From the NCBI GenBank assembly GCA_027578815.1, contig JANBTH010000726.1, positions 1 to 12,095 on the forward strand: DNA of 12,095 nt, given 5' to 3'. The notes below the pieces were generated by a model. That model was not told the origin of the DNA. It did no database searches and saw nothing but the letters and a program-made list of their open reading frames with translations. Position 1 is the first letter of the stretch. Each line of letters opens with the position of its first letter. The position numbers and the translations under genes are program-made. This document shows positions 1 through 6,976 of the stretch, in pieces. Source of the stretch: Coemansia sp. RSA 1804. Its lineage: Eukaryota > Kickxellomycota > Kickxellomycetes > Kickxellales > Kickxellaceae.

Positions 1-290
1 ATCAGAATCGACGTGTGGATGCGGATGTACGGCACTGCGCGCTCAAAGCTCTCGACAATGGCATCGACTATGTGGTCAGCTGTGGCCTCGGCGCCAAGAG
101 CAATGCTGCTGCTGTTATTGCTTCTTATTCCGTCCGCTTCATGGCCGTTGAATGGTGCTGCTGTGGAAATGCTGCCGGCTTCGTTAGGCCATTCAGCACC
201 GACCTGGGCCATTTCTTCTCCGTTGCCATTGCCACTGTTATTCCCCTTTTCCTTGTCCTTGGCCTTTGTGGGCTTCTTGAATAGCCCCAT
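1..290 (-). CDS. Partial gene, N-terminus of an unrecognised protein (runs off left edge)
   Basis: The minus strand is open from position 290 to the window edge, giving 96 codons with no stop. The first ATG is at 290-288 and the product begins MGLFKKPTKAKDKEKG. The frame is also open upstream to a TAG at 401-399, but that stretch holds no ATG and reads as AT-rich non-coding sequence, so I start at 290. Residues 4-15 are strongly basic, residues 17-26 are rich in Asn/Gly/Glu, and a small Asn/Ser run follows near residue 60. The last part (ADHIVDAIVESFERAVPYIR) looks like the start of a folded, amphipathic helical domain. No signal peptide or membrane segment is visible, so a cytosolic or peripheral protein is likely. 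Gly2 is present, but Lys at position 6 is a poor N-myristoylation context. I do not recognise the family. The GC-rich third positions support real coding; the overlapping plus-strand frames look like shadows. Confidence 0.6.
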   Translation of the reverse strand, partial: MGLFKKPTKAKDKEKGNNSGNGNGEEMAQVGAEWPNEAGSISTAAPFNGHEADGIRSNNSSSIALGAEATADHIVDAIVESFERAVPYIRIHTSIL

Positions 291-1046
291 TACCTTGCTC
301 TTGAACAAGTAAATAAATATAAATATATAATGTAGAGTGGTGAGAAGAGGCCAAATGCGAAGCCTACACGCCTTCTTGACCTTTATGTTAGTGCTTTGCT
401 ATTTTTTTGCTTTTTTGTTGGAACGTAGACAAAGTTAATGAAATATAACACGGCCAAAAAAGGTTATTCAATAGAAGAGAGGATAGAGGGAGGAAAAGAA
501 AAGGTAGGTTACCATCATTCCATCCGATCTACTCTCGTACTTGTCCTATGTATGCGCATGTGGGCTACAATTAATATTAGCGTACTACAAGCATTCATTA
601 TATGCCATGTGCATTCAGTCTTTGATTTGAAGGATAGCTTGCTTTTTGTAGTTTCTCCAACATATAAAAAAGAAATTAGAAAATGCCAACCAGTGTGTGT
701 TGTCTTCAGCTGGAATATCTCCCCATCTCTCCATGTTTCATAACAGCAAGCGAATTATATACTCCTTTTTCCATACTCCTGGAATTCTTTTATCCCTTTG
801 TTTTGAAAAGAAAACGCTTGCACCGCATGCTCTCCACACATCCATTAAACACAACTCTCGTTTCTCTTGCGTGCTGTTGTTTCACTCGCGTCACCCATCT
901 ATAAACTGTTTGTTCGTGGTTATTGTTCTAGTACACATGGCTAAAGGAAAAAGATGGTGGAGAAGCTAGAATAAAAATTGGCTGCTGTGCTTGCAATACC
1001 ACCAGACATTGCAACAAAAGAAGAAGAAAACTTTACCCCCCGCACA
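291..1046. other. Intergenic spacer, no gene supported
   Basis: This 756-base spacer lies between two minus-strand genes. It should hold the promoter of the left-edge gene and the 3' end of the protease gene. It is moderately AT-rich, with short T and A runs. Small open frames exist on the plus strand (for example 438-743 and 697-969), but their translations look random, rich in Ser/Leu/His/Cys with no domain. I saw no clear TATA box in the minus orientation and no RNA gene. Confidence 0.5.
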
Positions 1047-1892
1047 TCAAGCTTTGCACAAGTCATCCTTTGAGAGGCTGGTTGCGCTCATGATAAAGTT
1101 GAGGTGGTAGTAGACATGCACAAAGTAGTGCACCGAAGTGGAGGCCGAGCATGTCTGGACGCCCTCCCAACGAACATGGCTGTCGAAGGCTGCAAGCATT
1201 GGCGTTTTGCCGTCATTCAGCGTTGCGCCAGTGCCAGAGTCACCGCTGCATGTGCTTACGCCCGACGTGTACTTGCCCGGCAGACATATCAGAGGCCCAT
1301 TGTCTACAAAGTCAGACTGCAGCTTTTTGCAGTCCGATAGCGTGCCTGTGATAAGCGTGGCTCCACGAAGGATAATGCTCTGCTTGCCATCTTCTGTCTG
1401 GCCCCAGCCATACGCCTTTATCGACGTCTTTTCCTTGATTTGCTTGCTGTAAATTGCAATCCTCTTTATATTGTCTCCAAGCGTAAGCTTTGGTATGCGG
1501 ATAATTGCCACATCGTTGGTTCTGTTCTTCTGCCCTCCTACAATGTAGCTAGGATGGACTGTCAAGTTTGCTGCAGAAACTGTGGTTTGGCTTGTCAGAT
1601 TGTTGCTCCCGTATCCAACCGTAACTGCGACAGGATGTGGAACAGTATTGTTGCTGTCCACCACACAATGCGCCGCTGTAATTACATACTCGGCTGAAAT
1701 TATGCTTCCCCCGCAAAAACGAGTAGTGCCATCACTGTCTTTTTTTGTTATGTACACCGCAAACGCGCCTTGGGTATCGGTAATGTTGCTGCCCTTGACT
1801 ACTCGTCTGCTTAGTTGGTATTCATCTTTCAGCGGTCCTCCAGCCACAAGCAAACAAAATATTAAAACTAGCAAAAACTGGAATTTATACAT
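1047..1892 (-). CDS. Secreted trypsin-fold serine protease (family S1), zymogen with intact triad
   Basis: This gene encodes a 281-residue secreted endopeptidase of the chymotrypsin/trypsin fold. Residues 1-19 form a hydrophobic signal peptide. A short propeptide ends in a dibasic Arg29-Arg30, a likely kexin site, and the mature chain would start VVKG, matching the family's IVGG. The triad is His75 (TAAHC), Asp127 (NDVAIIR) and Ser219 (CSGDSG). Six cysteines match the three core disulfides (60-76, 188-203, 215-248). The residue at chymotrypsin position 189 is Ser213, not the Asp of trypsin, so cleavage after large hydrophobic residues is more likely than after Lys/Arg. The usual GDSGGP is GDSGTG here. 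N-glycosylation sequons lie near 36, 81, 98, 109 and 123. There is no intron. It is transcribed divergently from the pseudoprotease gene at 3181. An extracellular digestive or host-interaction protease is likely; its targets are unknown. Confidence 0.9.
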   Translation of the reverse strand: MYKFQFLLVLIFCLLVAGGPLKDEYQLSRRVVKGSNITDTQGAFAVYITKKDSDGTTRFCGGSIISAEYVITAAHCVVDSNNTVPHPVAVTVGYGSNNLTSQTTVSAANLTVHPSYIVGGQKNRTNDVAIIRIPKLTLGDNIKRIAIYSKQIKEKTSIKAYGWGQTEDGKQSIILRGATLITGTLSDCKKLQSDFVDNGPLICLPGKYTSGVSTCSGDSGTGATLNDGKTPMLAAFDSHVRWEGVQTCSASTSVHYFVHVYYHLNFIMSATSLSKDDLCKA

Positions 1893-1926
1893 TTTTCATA
1901 TATCAAAAGTAAGAAGAATTATACAT
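1885..1926 (-). promoter_or_regulatory. Two short upstream ORFs before the protease start
   Basis: Immediately upstream of the protease ATG (1892-1890) on the minus strand there are two out-of-frame ATGs. One opens a 7-codon ORF (1926-1903, ending TGA). The other opens a 4-codon ORF (1899-1885, ending TAA), which overlaps the main start codon. If transcription begins upstream of 1926, both would lie in the leader and could reduce or condition translation of the protease. The transcription start is not visible, so this is a conditional call. A TATAA at about 1918-1922 could instead place transcription initiation downstream of the first uORF. Confidence 0.4.
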
Positions 1927-3180
1927 GCACTAGAGAATAAAAAGAAATAATTTGGCAAGATATGGATTTGGTGTAGAGAGTATTGACTTTCAAAATCATG
2001 AAAAAAAGAGAAATGTTGAGACCACGAACTACTTTTTTCATTTAAACCTTCTCATCTTGTGCGTGACTCTCTACATGGATATAGATATTATAATTAGAGT
2101 CGCATGAACAAAGTGAACAAAAAACGGGGAAACCGGCCCACTCCCTCGTGAACTTGGTCGCATGACGCACAGTGGTGGTCTACTCGGAAATGAATTTATT
2201 TCTTGATACATGTTGACCAGTGGATTGTTTAGCGCGTGCTTAGCCTTAACAATAGTTTAGGAATAAATTTCTTATTTGCCTGCAAAATTGAATAAAAATT
2301 ACAATCCATCAACGTCATACACTGACTATTCAAAAGAACTCTTTTTCCAATAATGATTGCCTTGTTTTAAATAATTTAAAAGTTGGCATGCACTTTGTAG
2401 AATTATAATTAAGAGATAATAAAATATAATATAAATTATGAATGCCAAAATGTAATTAATCAAACAGCAAAGCATCCGCTACAAACCGTTTAGCTCTCTT
2501 TTTTTATTTTAAAATACATGCTTTTTTCATAAAGAATGAAATATCAAAAGACTTTATAATAATAATAATGTGCAAGTAAAAAATCAGCCCATGTTTTATT
2601 TGGTAGACATTTAAAATACCAGTAAAATTGCAAATATCTTTTTTGTATATTTTTTCTATAGCGCAACCAATAAACGATTGGGGGAATAAAAGCAGCAAGC
2701 TGGAAAGAACCGTGCTTATTGCTGTAAAGGATTGCTAATATCTTTGCGTTTCCCAGTTCTTTCTGTTGATTATAATGATTAATGTAAACCACGTCGTAAA
2801 AGAAATAAAAAGATCATAAGCATTTTTTTGCGTAAAGATTTTTTATTTGCTTTAATGGAAAAAGTACAAGAAGCAAAACGTGAAAATAGTTTATTACATA
2901 AAGAATATTTTTTATTGCTACAGCTGTAGATTGCACTTTTTAAATAAGTGGATTTTTGGAGATTTTTGGTCGTATTTTTTGTATTTCCAATATAATTGGC
3001 ATCCTTTTCTTTTATTTGTCTAGTATTCTGTGTTGGATTTTTCATTAACGTTATTATTACTACCTCTTATTTTACACCTCTTAATATCTATTACTTGTAA
3101 AAAGGTTATACAACTCTTTAACGTTATCCTGTCAATTTATTATATTCATGTGCGATTCAAAAAGAGATAACTCATAACCA
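1893..3180. other. Long AT-rich divergent intergenic region
   Basis: This 1,288-base spacer separates the protease gene (minus) from the first pseudoprotease gene (plus), so both promoters must lie here. From about 2270 to 3130 it is very AT-rich, with poly-T and poly-A runs, a small AAT microsatellite at about 2557-2569 and a CCAAT box near 2666. Small minus-strand frames (2504-2792 and 2779-3045) translate to Lys/Asn/Tyr/Ile-rich sequence with no domain, as expected from AT-rich DNA, and I do not call them. I saw no transposon ends, RNA gene or convincing TATA box. Confidence 0.55.
3148..3177 (+). promoter_or_regulatory. Nine-codon uORF ending 3 bases before the pseudoprotease start
   Basis: An ATG at 3148 opens a nine-codon frame (MCDSKRDNS) that ends in TAA at 3175-3177, three bases before the main ATG at 3181. 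If it is in the transcript, it would be translated first and the main start would depend on leaky scanning or reinitiation. The context at the main start is weak (C at -3). Whether the leader reaches this far upstream cannot be told from sequence alone. Confidence 0.35.
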
Positions 3181-4989
3181 ATGCTCGTAAAAATACTATA
3201 TTTCACTACCGCACTACTGGCTTTCCTGTTGCTGGTTAGTGGAACACAAGCCACAGTAATAATACCCAAACACATACAAAATAACAACGTTTCTCTTGCT
3301 AATGCTAGTATTGGAACCAGAAGCACCGAAGAAGCGAGCTCCGCCATCAACAATGACATCACTCTGGCACTGACAGCGTTTCCGGATGGCGTGCTAATAG
3401 TCGATGAAAAGCAAACGTCGTGCATGATTGCGCTGGTCAATGAGGCATTTGGATTTGTGTCAGCCAGTTGTTTGACGGCGGCAGGTGAAACCTCAGTTAA
3501 GGCAACCGGCAGACTAAAGATTGTCATCAACGGTCTTGAATCGTCAGGCCAGCTGTCAGTGGGTGCAGCGGTGGTCCATCCGCTGTACAATGCAACCACG
3601 CTGGCAAACAACATTGGTTTGCTCTACTTTAATCTGGACAATCAAGGCAAGGCTGGCAGCGACAACAGCGTGGCCTCTGCAAAGTCGGATGTGACCAAGA
3701 CACTTCTTCTGCGCAGAACTCTAGCTACTATGTCTCCGCCTACGTGGAACAAGCCGCCGAGCATTGTATCGTTTGCAAGCAATAGCAACAGCGTGTGTGA
3801 TATTGGATCGCCGGTGTACTCCGTGAACAAGGCCGACTTTATTTGCAACAACGCGGAAATACTGCCTGGAAGCGGATTGGCCTCTTGCCCGCTTCCGCTG
3901 GCGCTTGGATACACAACAGTTACATCCAGCAGCGTGATGCCGTCGGCGGTGTACAGCCATTCGGTTGTCTTTGGCGACGGTCTGTGCAGCAATAACAAGA
4001 AGGTGCACTACTACGTGGCAATCAACAACTATTTGGCCTGGGGAACGCGTGTTGTCGAAACCCTCAAGAGAAACGGAATGTCTGCGAAAACCAACCAGAT
4101 TGCTGCTGACTACTCAATGAAACCTCCTAATGTGATTGTTCCTGTTATCAAGACGTACTCGGGCGACCTTTACACCCAAATTCCGGCCGCCATGAACTCT
4201 CCGTCACAAGGCAGCCCTGATTCTGGCTCCGACTCTTCTGGGTCGCCCACAGCAACCTCGGGACATTCGTACACTACATACTATTACACCACAACAAGCT
4301 GCGAGTCGGACGATAGTGGTGACCCTGGCAATGGAAACCCAAATTCGGTAGCTACTGGCTCTCCTACACCGTCCAATAACGACGATGGAAGTTCTGGTTC
4401 TGCATCCAATGCTGGCAACGGAAACACGTCGCAGGATAAAACGAATGACAATACAGGTGATGACACGGATGCCAGCGGCTCTGAGAATGATGGCTCGGAG
4501 GACTGCAATGACAATGAGTGCAACAAGTCTGATGGAGCAAACAGCGACGAGAATCTTTCTGACATTGTCAACATTAGGACTATGTACCAAAGCGGCCAGG
4601 GCAATGTGTACATCTTCACTGGCAACAACGACCCAGGAACAGTGACTATAGGCTCAAACACAGAATATGGCTTCACAGCAACAACAGACGGCTCAGACAA
4701 TGATTCCAACTCTGACTCTGGCACTGGTTCTAACTCTGACACTACTGATGACACTACTAATGACACTACTAATGACACTACTGATGACACTACTGATGAC
4801 ACTGCAGATGAAAGCGAAAGCGAATTGTCAGACGAGCACACCGACTCTGCAGCCGGTTCCGAGGAAAAGGAGTCAAGTGGCGGCATCTCGCGAACCTCGG
4901 CCATTCTCATTGCCGTGCTTGTCCCAGTCTCTGTTCTTGTTATCTTTGCATGTCTATATTTCTACTGGAGACGTAGGACGCATGCTTAG
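3181..4989 (+). CDS. Membrane-anchored trypsin-fold pseudoprotease with long acidic Ser/Thr/Asp stalk
   Basis: This gene encodes a 602-residue predicted type I membrane protein. Residues 1-24 are a signal peptide. Residues about 60-300 align with the trypsin fold, including six cysteines in S1-like spacing (81/97, 206/222, 236/269) and the strand VVHPLYNAT. The catalytic His is Ser96 (SASC in place of AAHC). The Asp is Asn144 (NNIGLLYF). The loop that should read CxGDSG is CPLPLA (236-241), so the Ser position is Leu240. It should therefore be proteolytically inactive. Residues 340-570 form a low-complexity acidic stalk rich in Ser, Thr, Asp, Asn and Gly, probably O-glycosylated, interrupted by a more ordered patch at 460-500. 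Residues 573-596 are a transmembrane helix, followed by a short basic tail (RRRTHA). It shares a post-domain motif, (D/N)(Y/F)SM...P...GD(L/F)Y (about 310-331), with the gene at 8099. It may be a surface binding or adhesion protein. Ser208-Pro in CDIGSPV is an alternative but less good match to the GDSG loop. Confidence 0.85.
   Translation: MLVKILYFTTALLAFLLLVSGTQATVIIPKHIQNNNVSLANASIGTRSTEEASSAINNDITLALTAFPDGVLIVDEKQTSCMIALVNEAFGFVSASCLTAAGETSVKATGRLKIVINGLESSGQLSVGAAVVHPLYNATTLANNIGLLYFNLDNQGKAGSDNSVASAKSDVTKTLLLRRTLATMSPPTWNKPPSIVSFASNSNSVCDIGSPVYSVNKADFICNNAEILPGSGLASCPLPLALGYTTVTSSSVMPSAVYSHSVVFGDGLCSNNKKVHYYVAINNYLAWGTRVVETLKRNGMSAKTNQIAADYSMKPPNVIVPVIKTYSGDLYTQIPAAMNSPSQGSPDSGSDSSGSPTATSGHSYTTYYYTTTSCESDDSGDPGNGNPNSVATGSPTPSNNDDGSSGSASNAGNGNTSQDKTNDNTGDDTDASGSENDGSEDCNDNECNKSDGANSDENLSDIVNIRTMYQSGQGNVYIFTGNNDPGTVTIGSNTEYGFTATTDGSDNDSNSDSGTGSNSDTTDDTTNDTTNDTTDDTTDDTADESESELSDEHTDSAAGSEEKESSGGISRTSAILIAVLVPVSVLVIFACLYFYWRRRTHA
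4738..4809 (+). repeat. In-frame 12-bp minisatellite in the stalk
   Basis: About six tandem 12-base units of GACACTACT(A/G)AT run from 4738 to 4809, the last being diverged (GACACTGCAGAT). Each unit encodes Asp-Thr-Thr-(Asp/Asn), giving an acidic, Thr-rich stretch just before the membrane. The unit is a multiple of three, so gain or loss of copies changes stalk length without breaking the frame. Confidence 0.9.
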
Positions 4990-5070
4990 TTTATTATATT
5001 TTCTATTTTTCTTTATTATTTTATTCACGCGACCCTGTCACATAAATTATTATTTTACACCCTGCCTCTA

Positions 5071-5076
5071 AATAAA
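5071..5076 (+). terminator. Poly(A) signal of the pseudoprotease gene
   Basis: A canonical AATAAA lies 82 bases after the stop codon at 4987-4989, within an AT-rich 3' flank. This is the expected position for fungal 3' end formation. Confidence 0.55.
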
Positions 5077-5219
5077 CACATGTCGTTTTCCGACATTCAA
5101 CACTTTTTATGTGAAAGAAAATAGATTTACTGAAGGAAAAAGTTAAACCAATTAAAAAGAAGCAAAAGAGACACCGCCAATTGCCCTTCATTGGGCCCAT
5201 CATCACACACTCTTTTTTT

Positions 5220-5250
5220 ATGTGGTCTATAACCACATGATGGACCACAT
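5220..5250. promoter_or_regulatory. ATGTGGT/ACCACAT inverted repeat plus third half-site
   Basis: ATGTGGT (5220-5226) is separated by five bases from its perfect inverse ACCACAT (5232-5238), and a second direct ACCACAT follows at 5244-5250. It lies about 240 bases upstream of the TATA box of the gene at 5632. The arrangement resembles a binding site for a dimeric transcription factor; the factor is unknown. Confidence 0.4.
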
Positions 5251-5487
5251 CCCTAATCAGATATTAGTCTTTTTTTGACTACTGAAAATTCGTCAGGGCT
5301 TCTATTCACGTGCAAAAAAAGAGAGAAATGATATATCACATTGTTCTCCGACGTGAACAATCGTCAGCCGCACAGTAGCACATGTTGTCTGCTGGAAAGA
5401 ATAGAGGAATGGAAAATTTTTCACATTGTTTCATGAAACAGTCTATTCAAAGAGGAGAAACAATTCACTCGATTACTTCAGTGCTAA

Positions 5488-5495
5488 TATAAAAG
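5488..5495 (+). promoter_or_regulatory. TATA box of the first small secreted protein gene
   Basis: TATAAAAG is a near-consensus TATA box. It would place the transcript start near 5520, leaving about 110 bases of leader with no ATG before 5632. That excludes the longer in-frame ATG at 5503, which would lie upstream of the transcript start, and supports 5632 as the translation start. Confidence 0.65.
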
Positions 5496-5631
5496 ACTCG
5501 AGATGGATGAACAGGAAAGAAACTTTCTTCCATCAATCAACACTTGCTATAGTTTCATATCATACTGCTACAATTTATCTTTACGTTTCTTCTTTTGTAT
5601 TATCTGCACACGCATAATAATAGACCTGGCC

Positions 5632-6249
5632 ATGAAGCTTGCATCCAACGTCATCTTCTTCTGCACTCTGGGGCTGGTAACCCTCTTTGCAGCATCCAAC
5701 GCTAATGCGGCATTCACCGTTACGCAGGCGCAGCTTGACAAGGCAGCCCCGGACCGCGTAGGCACTGGCTCATGCGCATCCAGCGAGTGCGCAACCAATC
5801 CGCGTGCCCTTGTGTCAATTAACAAGGCAATTGCCAAGTACGGCATCACCAGAAAGAGCGAGGTTGTTGCGATGATTGCGCTGATGGCGTTTGAGTCGAG
5901 CGACTGGCTGTACAACATCAACCACACGCCGGGCGTGCCGGGACAAGGCACACGCGCTATGATTTCGCCTGAATACGTAGCTCAGTATGCGCAGCTGCTG
6001 CATCCAGACCAGGCTCCCAAGGCTGTGTCAGTCGTCGATAAGCTTCAGCTGGTGCTTAACGATGACGATAGCTTTGGATCCGCCTTCTGGTTCCTTACTG
6101 CAAAGGCCCCGCAGTACCACAACAATGACTCTCGTCTGCGCGCTGGCAACATTGCCGACTTCAAGGACTATGTTGTCACTGGTCTTAACGGCGGCTGGGA
6201 ATCTAGGCGCGAAGACGTTTGGAACAGGGTTAACACTGCTTTTAACTAG
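5632..6249 (+). CDS. Small secreted protein, possible lysozyme-like fold (short paralogue)
   Basis: This gene encodes a 205-residue secreted protein. The start at 5632 is chosen because it begins a clean signal peptide (1-26, ending ASNANA) and the TATA box lies just upstream; the same frame is open back to 5503. The mature chain is a single domain. Cys48 and Cys53 may form a small disulfide loop. A helical segment with AMIALMAFESSDWLYN follows (79-95, Glu88), then a Pro/Gly motif NHTPGVPGQGTR (97-108). A C-terminal block has DDSFGSAFWFLT and a Trp-rich end (GGWE...DVWNRV). The helix-Glu-Ser followed by a Gly/Gln-rich turn recalls the ES motif of lytic transglycosylase/lysozyme-like enzymes, so Glu88 is a candidate catalytic acid; this is inference. 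I recall similar uncharacterised secreted proteins in other fungi. It is a tandem paralogue of the gene at 6977. Confidence 0.85.
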   Translation: MKLASNVIFFCTLGLVTLFAASNANAAFTVTQAQLDKAAPDRVGTGSCASSECATNPRALVSINKAIAKYGITRKSEVVAMIALMAFESSDWLYNINHTPGVPGQGTRAMISPEYVAQYAQLLHPDQAPKAVSVVDKLQLVLNDDDSFGSAFWFLTAKAPQYHNNDSRLRAGNIADFKDYVVTGLNGGWESRREDVWNRVNTAFN

Positions 6250-6354
6250 TAGACATCTCTTTTCCTTTTGTGTGTATTTGTGTCATTTAACATGTTTTTT
6301 GCAGGTTTCTCTTGCTACAAAGCTACTGTAGCGACCAGCCACGAGTTGCATTTA

Positions 6355-6360
6355 AATAAA
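6355..6360 (+). terminator. Poly(A) signal of the first small secreted protein gene
   Basis: An AATAAA, followed closely by further AATAAA/ATAAAA copies, lies about 105 bases after the stop at 6247-6249. Confidence 0.55.
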
Positions 6361-6871
6361 ATAAAATATAAGCAGAACAGAAGATAATACTAATCTAGCA
6401 TTAAGCATTGCGAGTTAAACAATATATACAAAACAACTCTTGATTTCTATTGCTCATGTGCGATCAAATTCTGTGCGGGAATTATTGTCGATCCCTATCT
6501 CTTCTTTCTCACTCTGGCAGATCTCTCTCAAACGGAAGAGCCAGATAAAAATAAAAAATTACACAATCGTTACTTCCTTTTTTGATATATTTTGCTCTCC
6601 GCATACATGCATATATCCAATCCTTGTGCTTTTGCACATGATGCGTGTCCAATCGCTTCAACACAACATTCCATCCAGCAATGTCAGTTTGAAATTTTTT
6701 CTGAATGTCCTTGAGGGCTATAAATAGTTGGGCTTGCACTTTTGATGAAAGTGAACCAGAAAAGTGACAAGTGCATGTTATTGTTCCTTTCTCTTCCTCA
6801 TTACCTTTTTTTCTTTTTTCCTCTTTTTTTTACTTTCATTCATCATCTTACTGTTTAAGAAACTGGTTTTC

Positions 6872-6880
6872 TTTAAATAG
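6872..6880 (+). promoter_or_regulatory. Likely proximal TATA element of the long paralogue
   Basis: TTTAAATAG lies 97 bases before the ATG at 6977 and is followed by a T/C-rich tract. A transcript starting near 6900 would have no ATG before 6977. The alternative CTATAAATAG at 6718-6727 is a better match to consensus, but it would give a leader of over 200 bases with an ATG at 6775 that opens another frame. Both may be used. Confidence 0.45.
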
Positions 6881-6976
6881 TAATAAAATCACCGTCTTTT
6901 TCCATTCCTCTAACGACATTTCCCTTGTTTTTTTTTTTCCATTTTCTTTGAACTGCAAAACCATTCAATAACCATA

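Larger units (their letters stand above)
4990..5631. other. Intergenic region: 3' end of pseudoprotease gene and promoter of small secreted protein gene
   Basis: This 642-base spacer holds an AATAAA poly(A) signal at 5071-5076, about 80 bases after the upstream stop. It also has an inverted-repeat cluster at 5220-5250, a CACGTG E-box at 5307-5312, a TATAAAAG box at 5488-5495, and an untranslated leader with no ATG from about 5520 to 5631. No gene is seen on either strand. Confidence 0.6.
6250..6976. other. Intergenic region between the two small secreted protein genes
   Basis: This 727-base spacer holds the poly(A) signal of the first gene (AATAAA, 6355-6360) and the promoter of the second. 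There are two TATA-like elements: CTATAAATAG at 6718-6727 and TTTAAATAG at 6872-6880. Each is followed by a pyrimidine-rich tract (about 6781-6840 and 6897-6950). Small frames here (6440-6727, 6509-6739, 6771-6971) translate to low-complexity sequence and are not called. Confidence 0.55.

Noticed and set aside
13..312. Plus-strand open frames at the left edge
   Set aside because: They are the complement of a better minus-strand frame with ordinary coding composition; their translations are Leu/Pro/Ser low-complexity.
438..969. Small plus-strand open frames in the spacer
   Set aside because: They have no domain, signal or consistent composition, overlap each other in different frames, and fit random AT-rich sequence.
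2504..3045. Three small minus-strand open frames in the AT-rich spacer
   Set aside because: Lys/Asn/Ile/Tyr-rich translations are expected from AT-rich DNA; no start context or similarity to anything is visible.
3783..3830. CDIGSPV (residues 206-212) as a surviving active-serine loop
   Set aside because: It resembles GDSGSPV, but cysteine spacing matches position 168 of the fold better, and even under this reading the Ser is Ile.
4204..4910. Long minus-strand frames opposite the pseudoprotease stalk
   Set aside because: The repeated Val-Val-Ser pattern is simply the complement of the GACACT repeat; it is a shadow of the plus-strand gene.
5265..5281. TAGTC-T7-GACTA small hairpin resembling a terminator
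   Set aside because: A five-base stem is too short to stand out, and rho-independent terminators are not expected in a fungal nuclear genome.
5503..5631. Upstream extension of the first small secreted protein to the ATG at 5503
   Set aside because: The TATAAAAG at 5488-5495 would place the transcript start downstream of 5503, and the ATG at 5632 begins a clean signal peptide.
3147..6465. Shared 11-mer TCATGTGCGAT at about 3147 and 6454
   Set aside because: Several chance 11-mer matches are expected in a 12 kb window, and the flanks do not extend the match.
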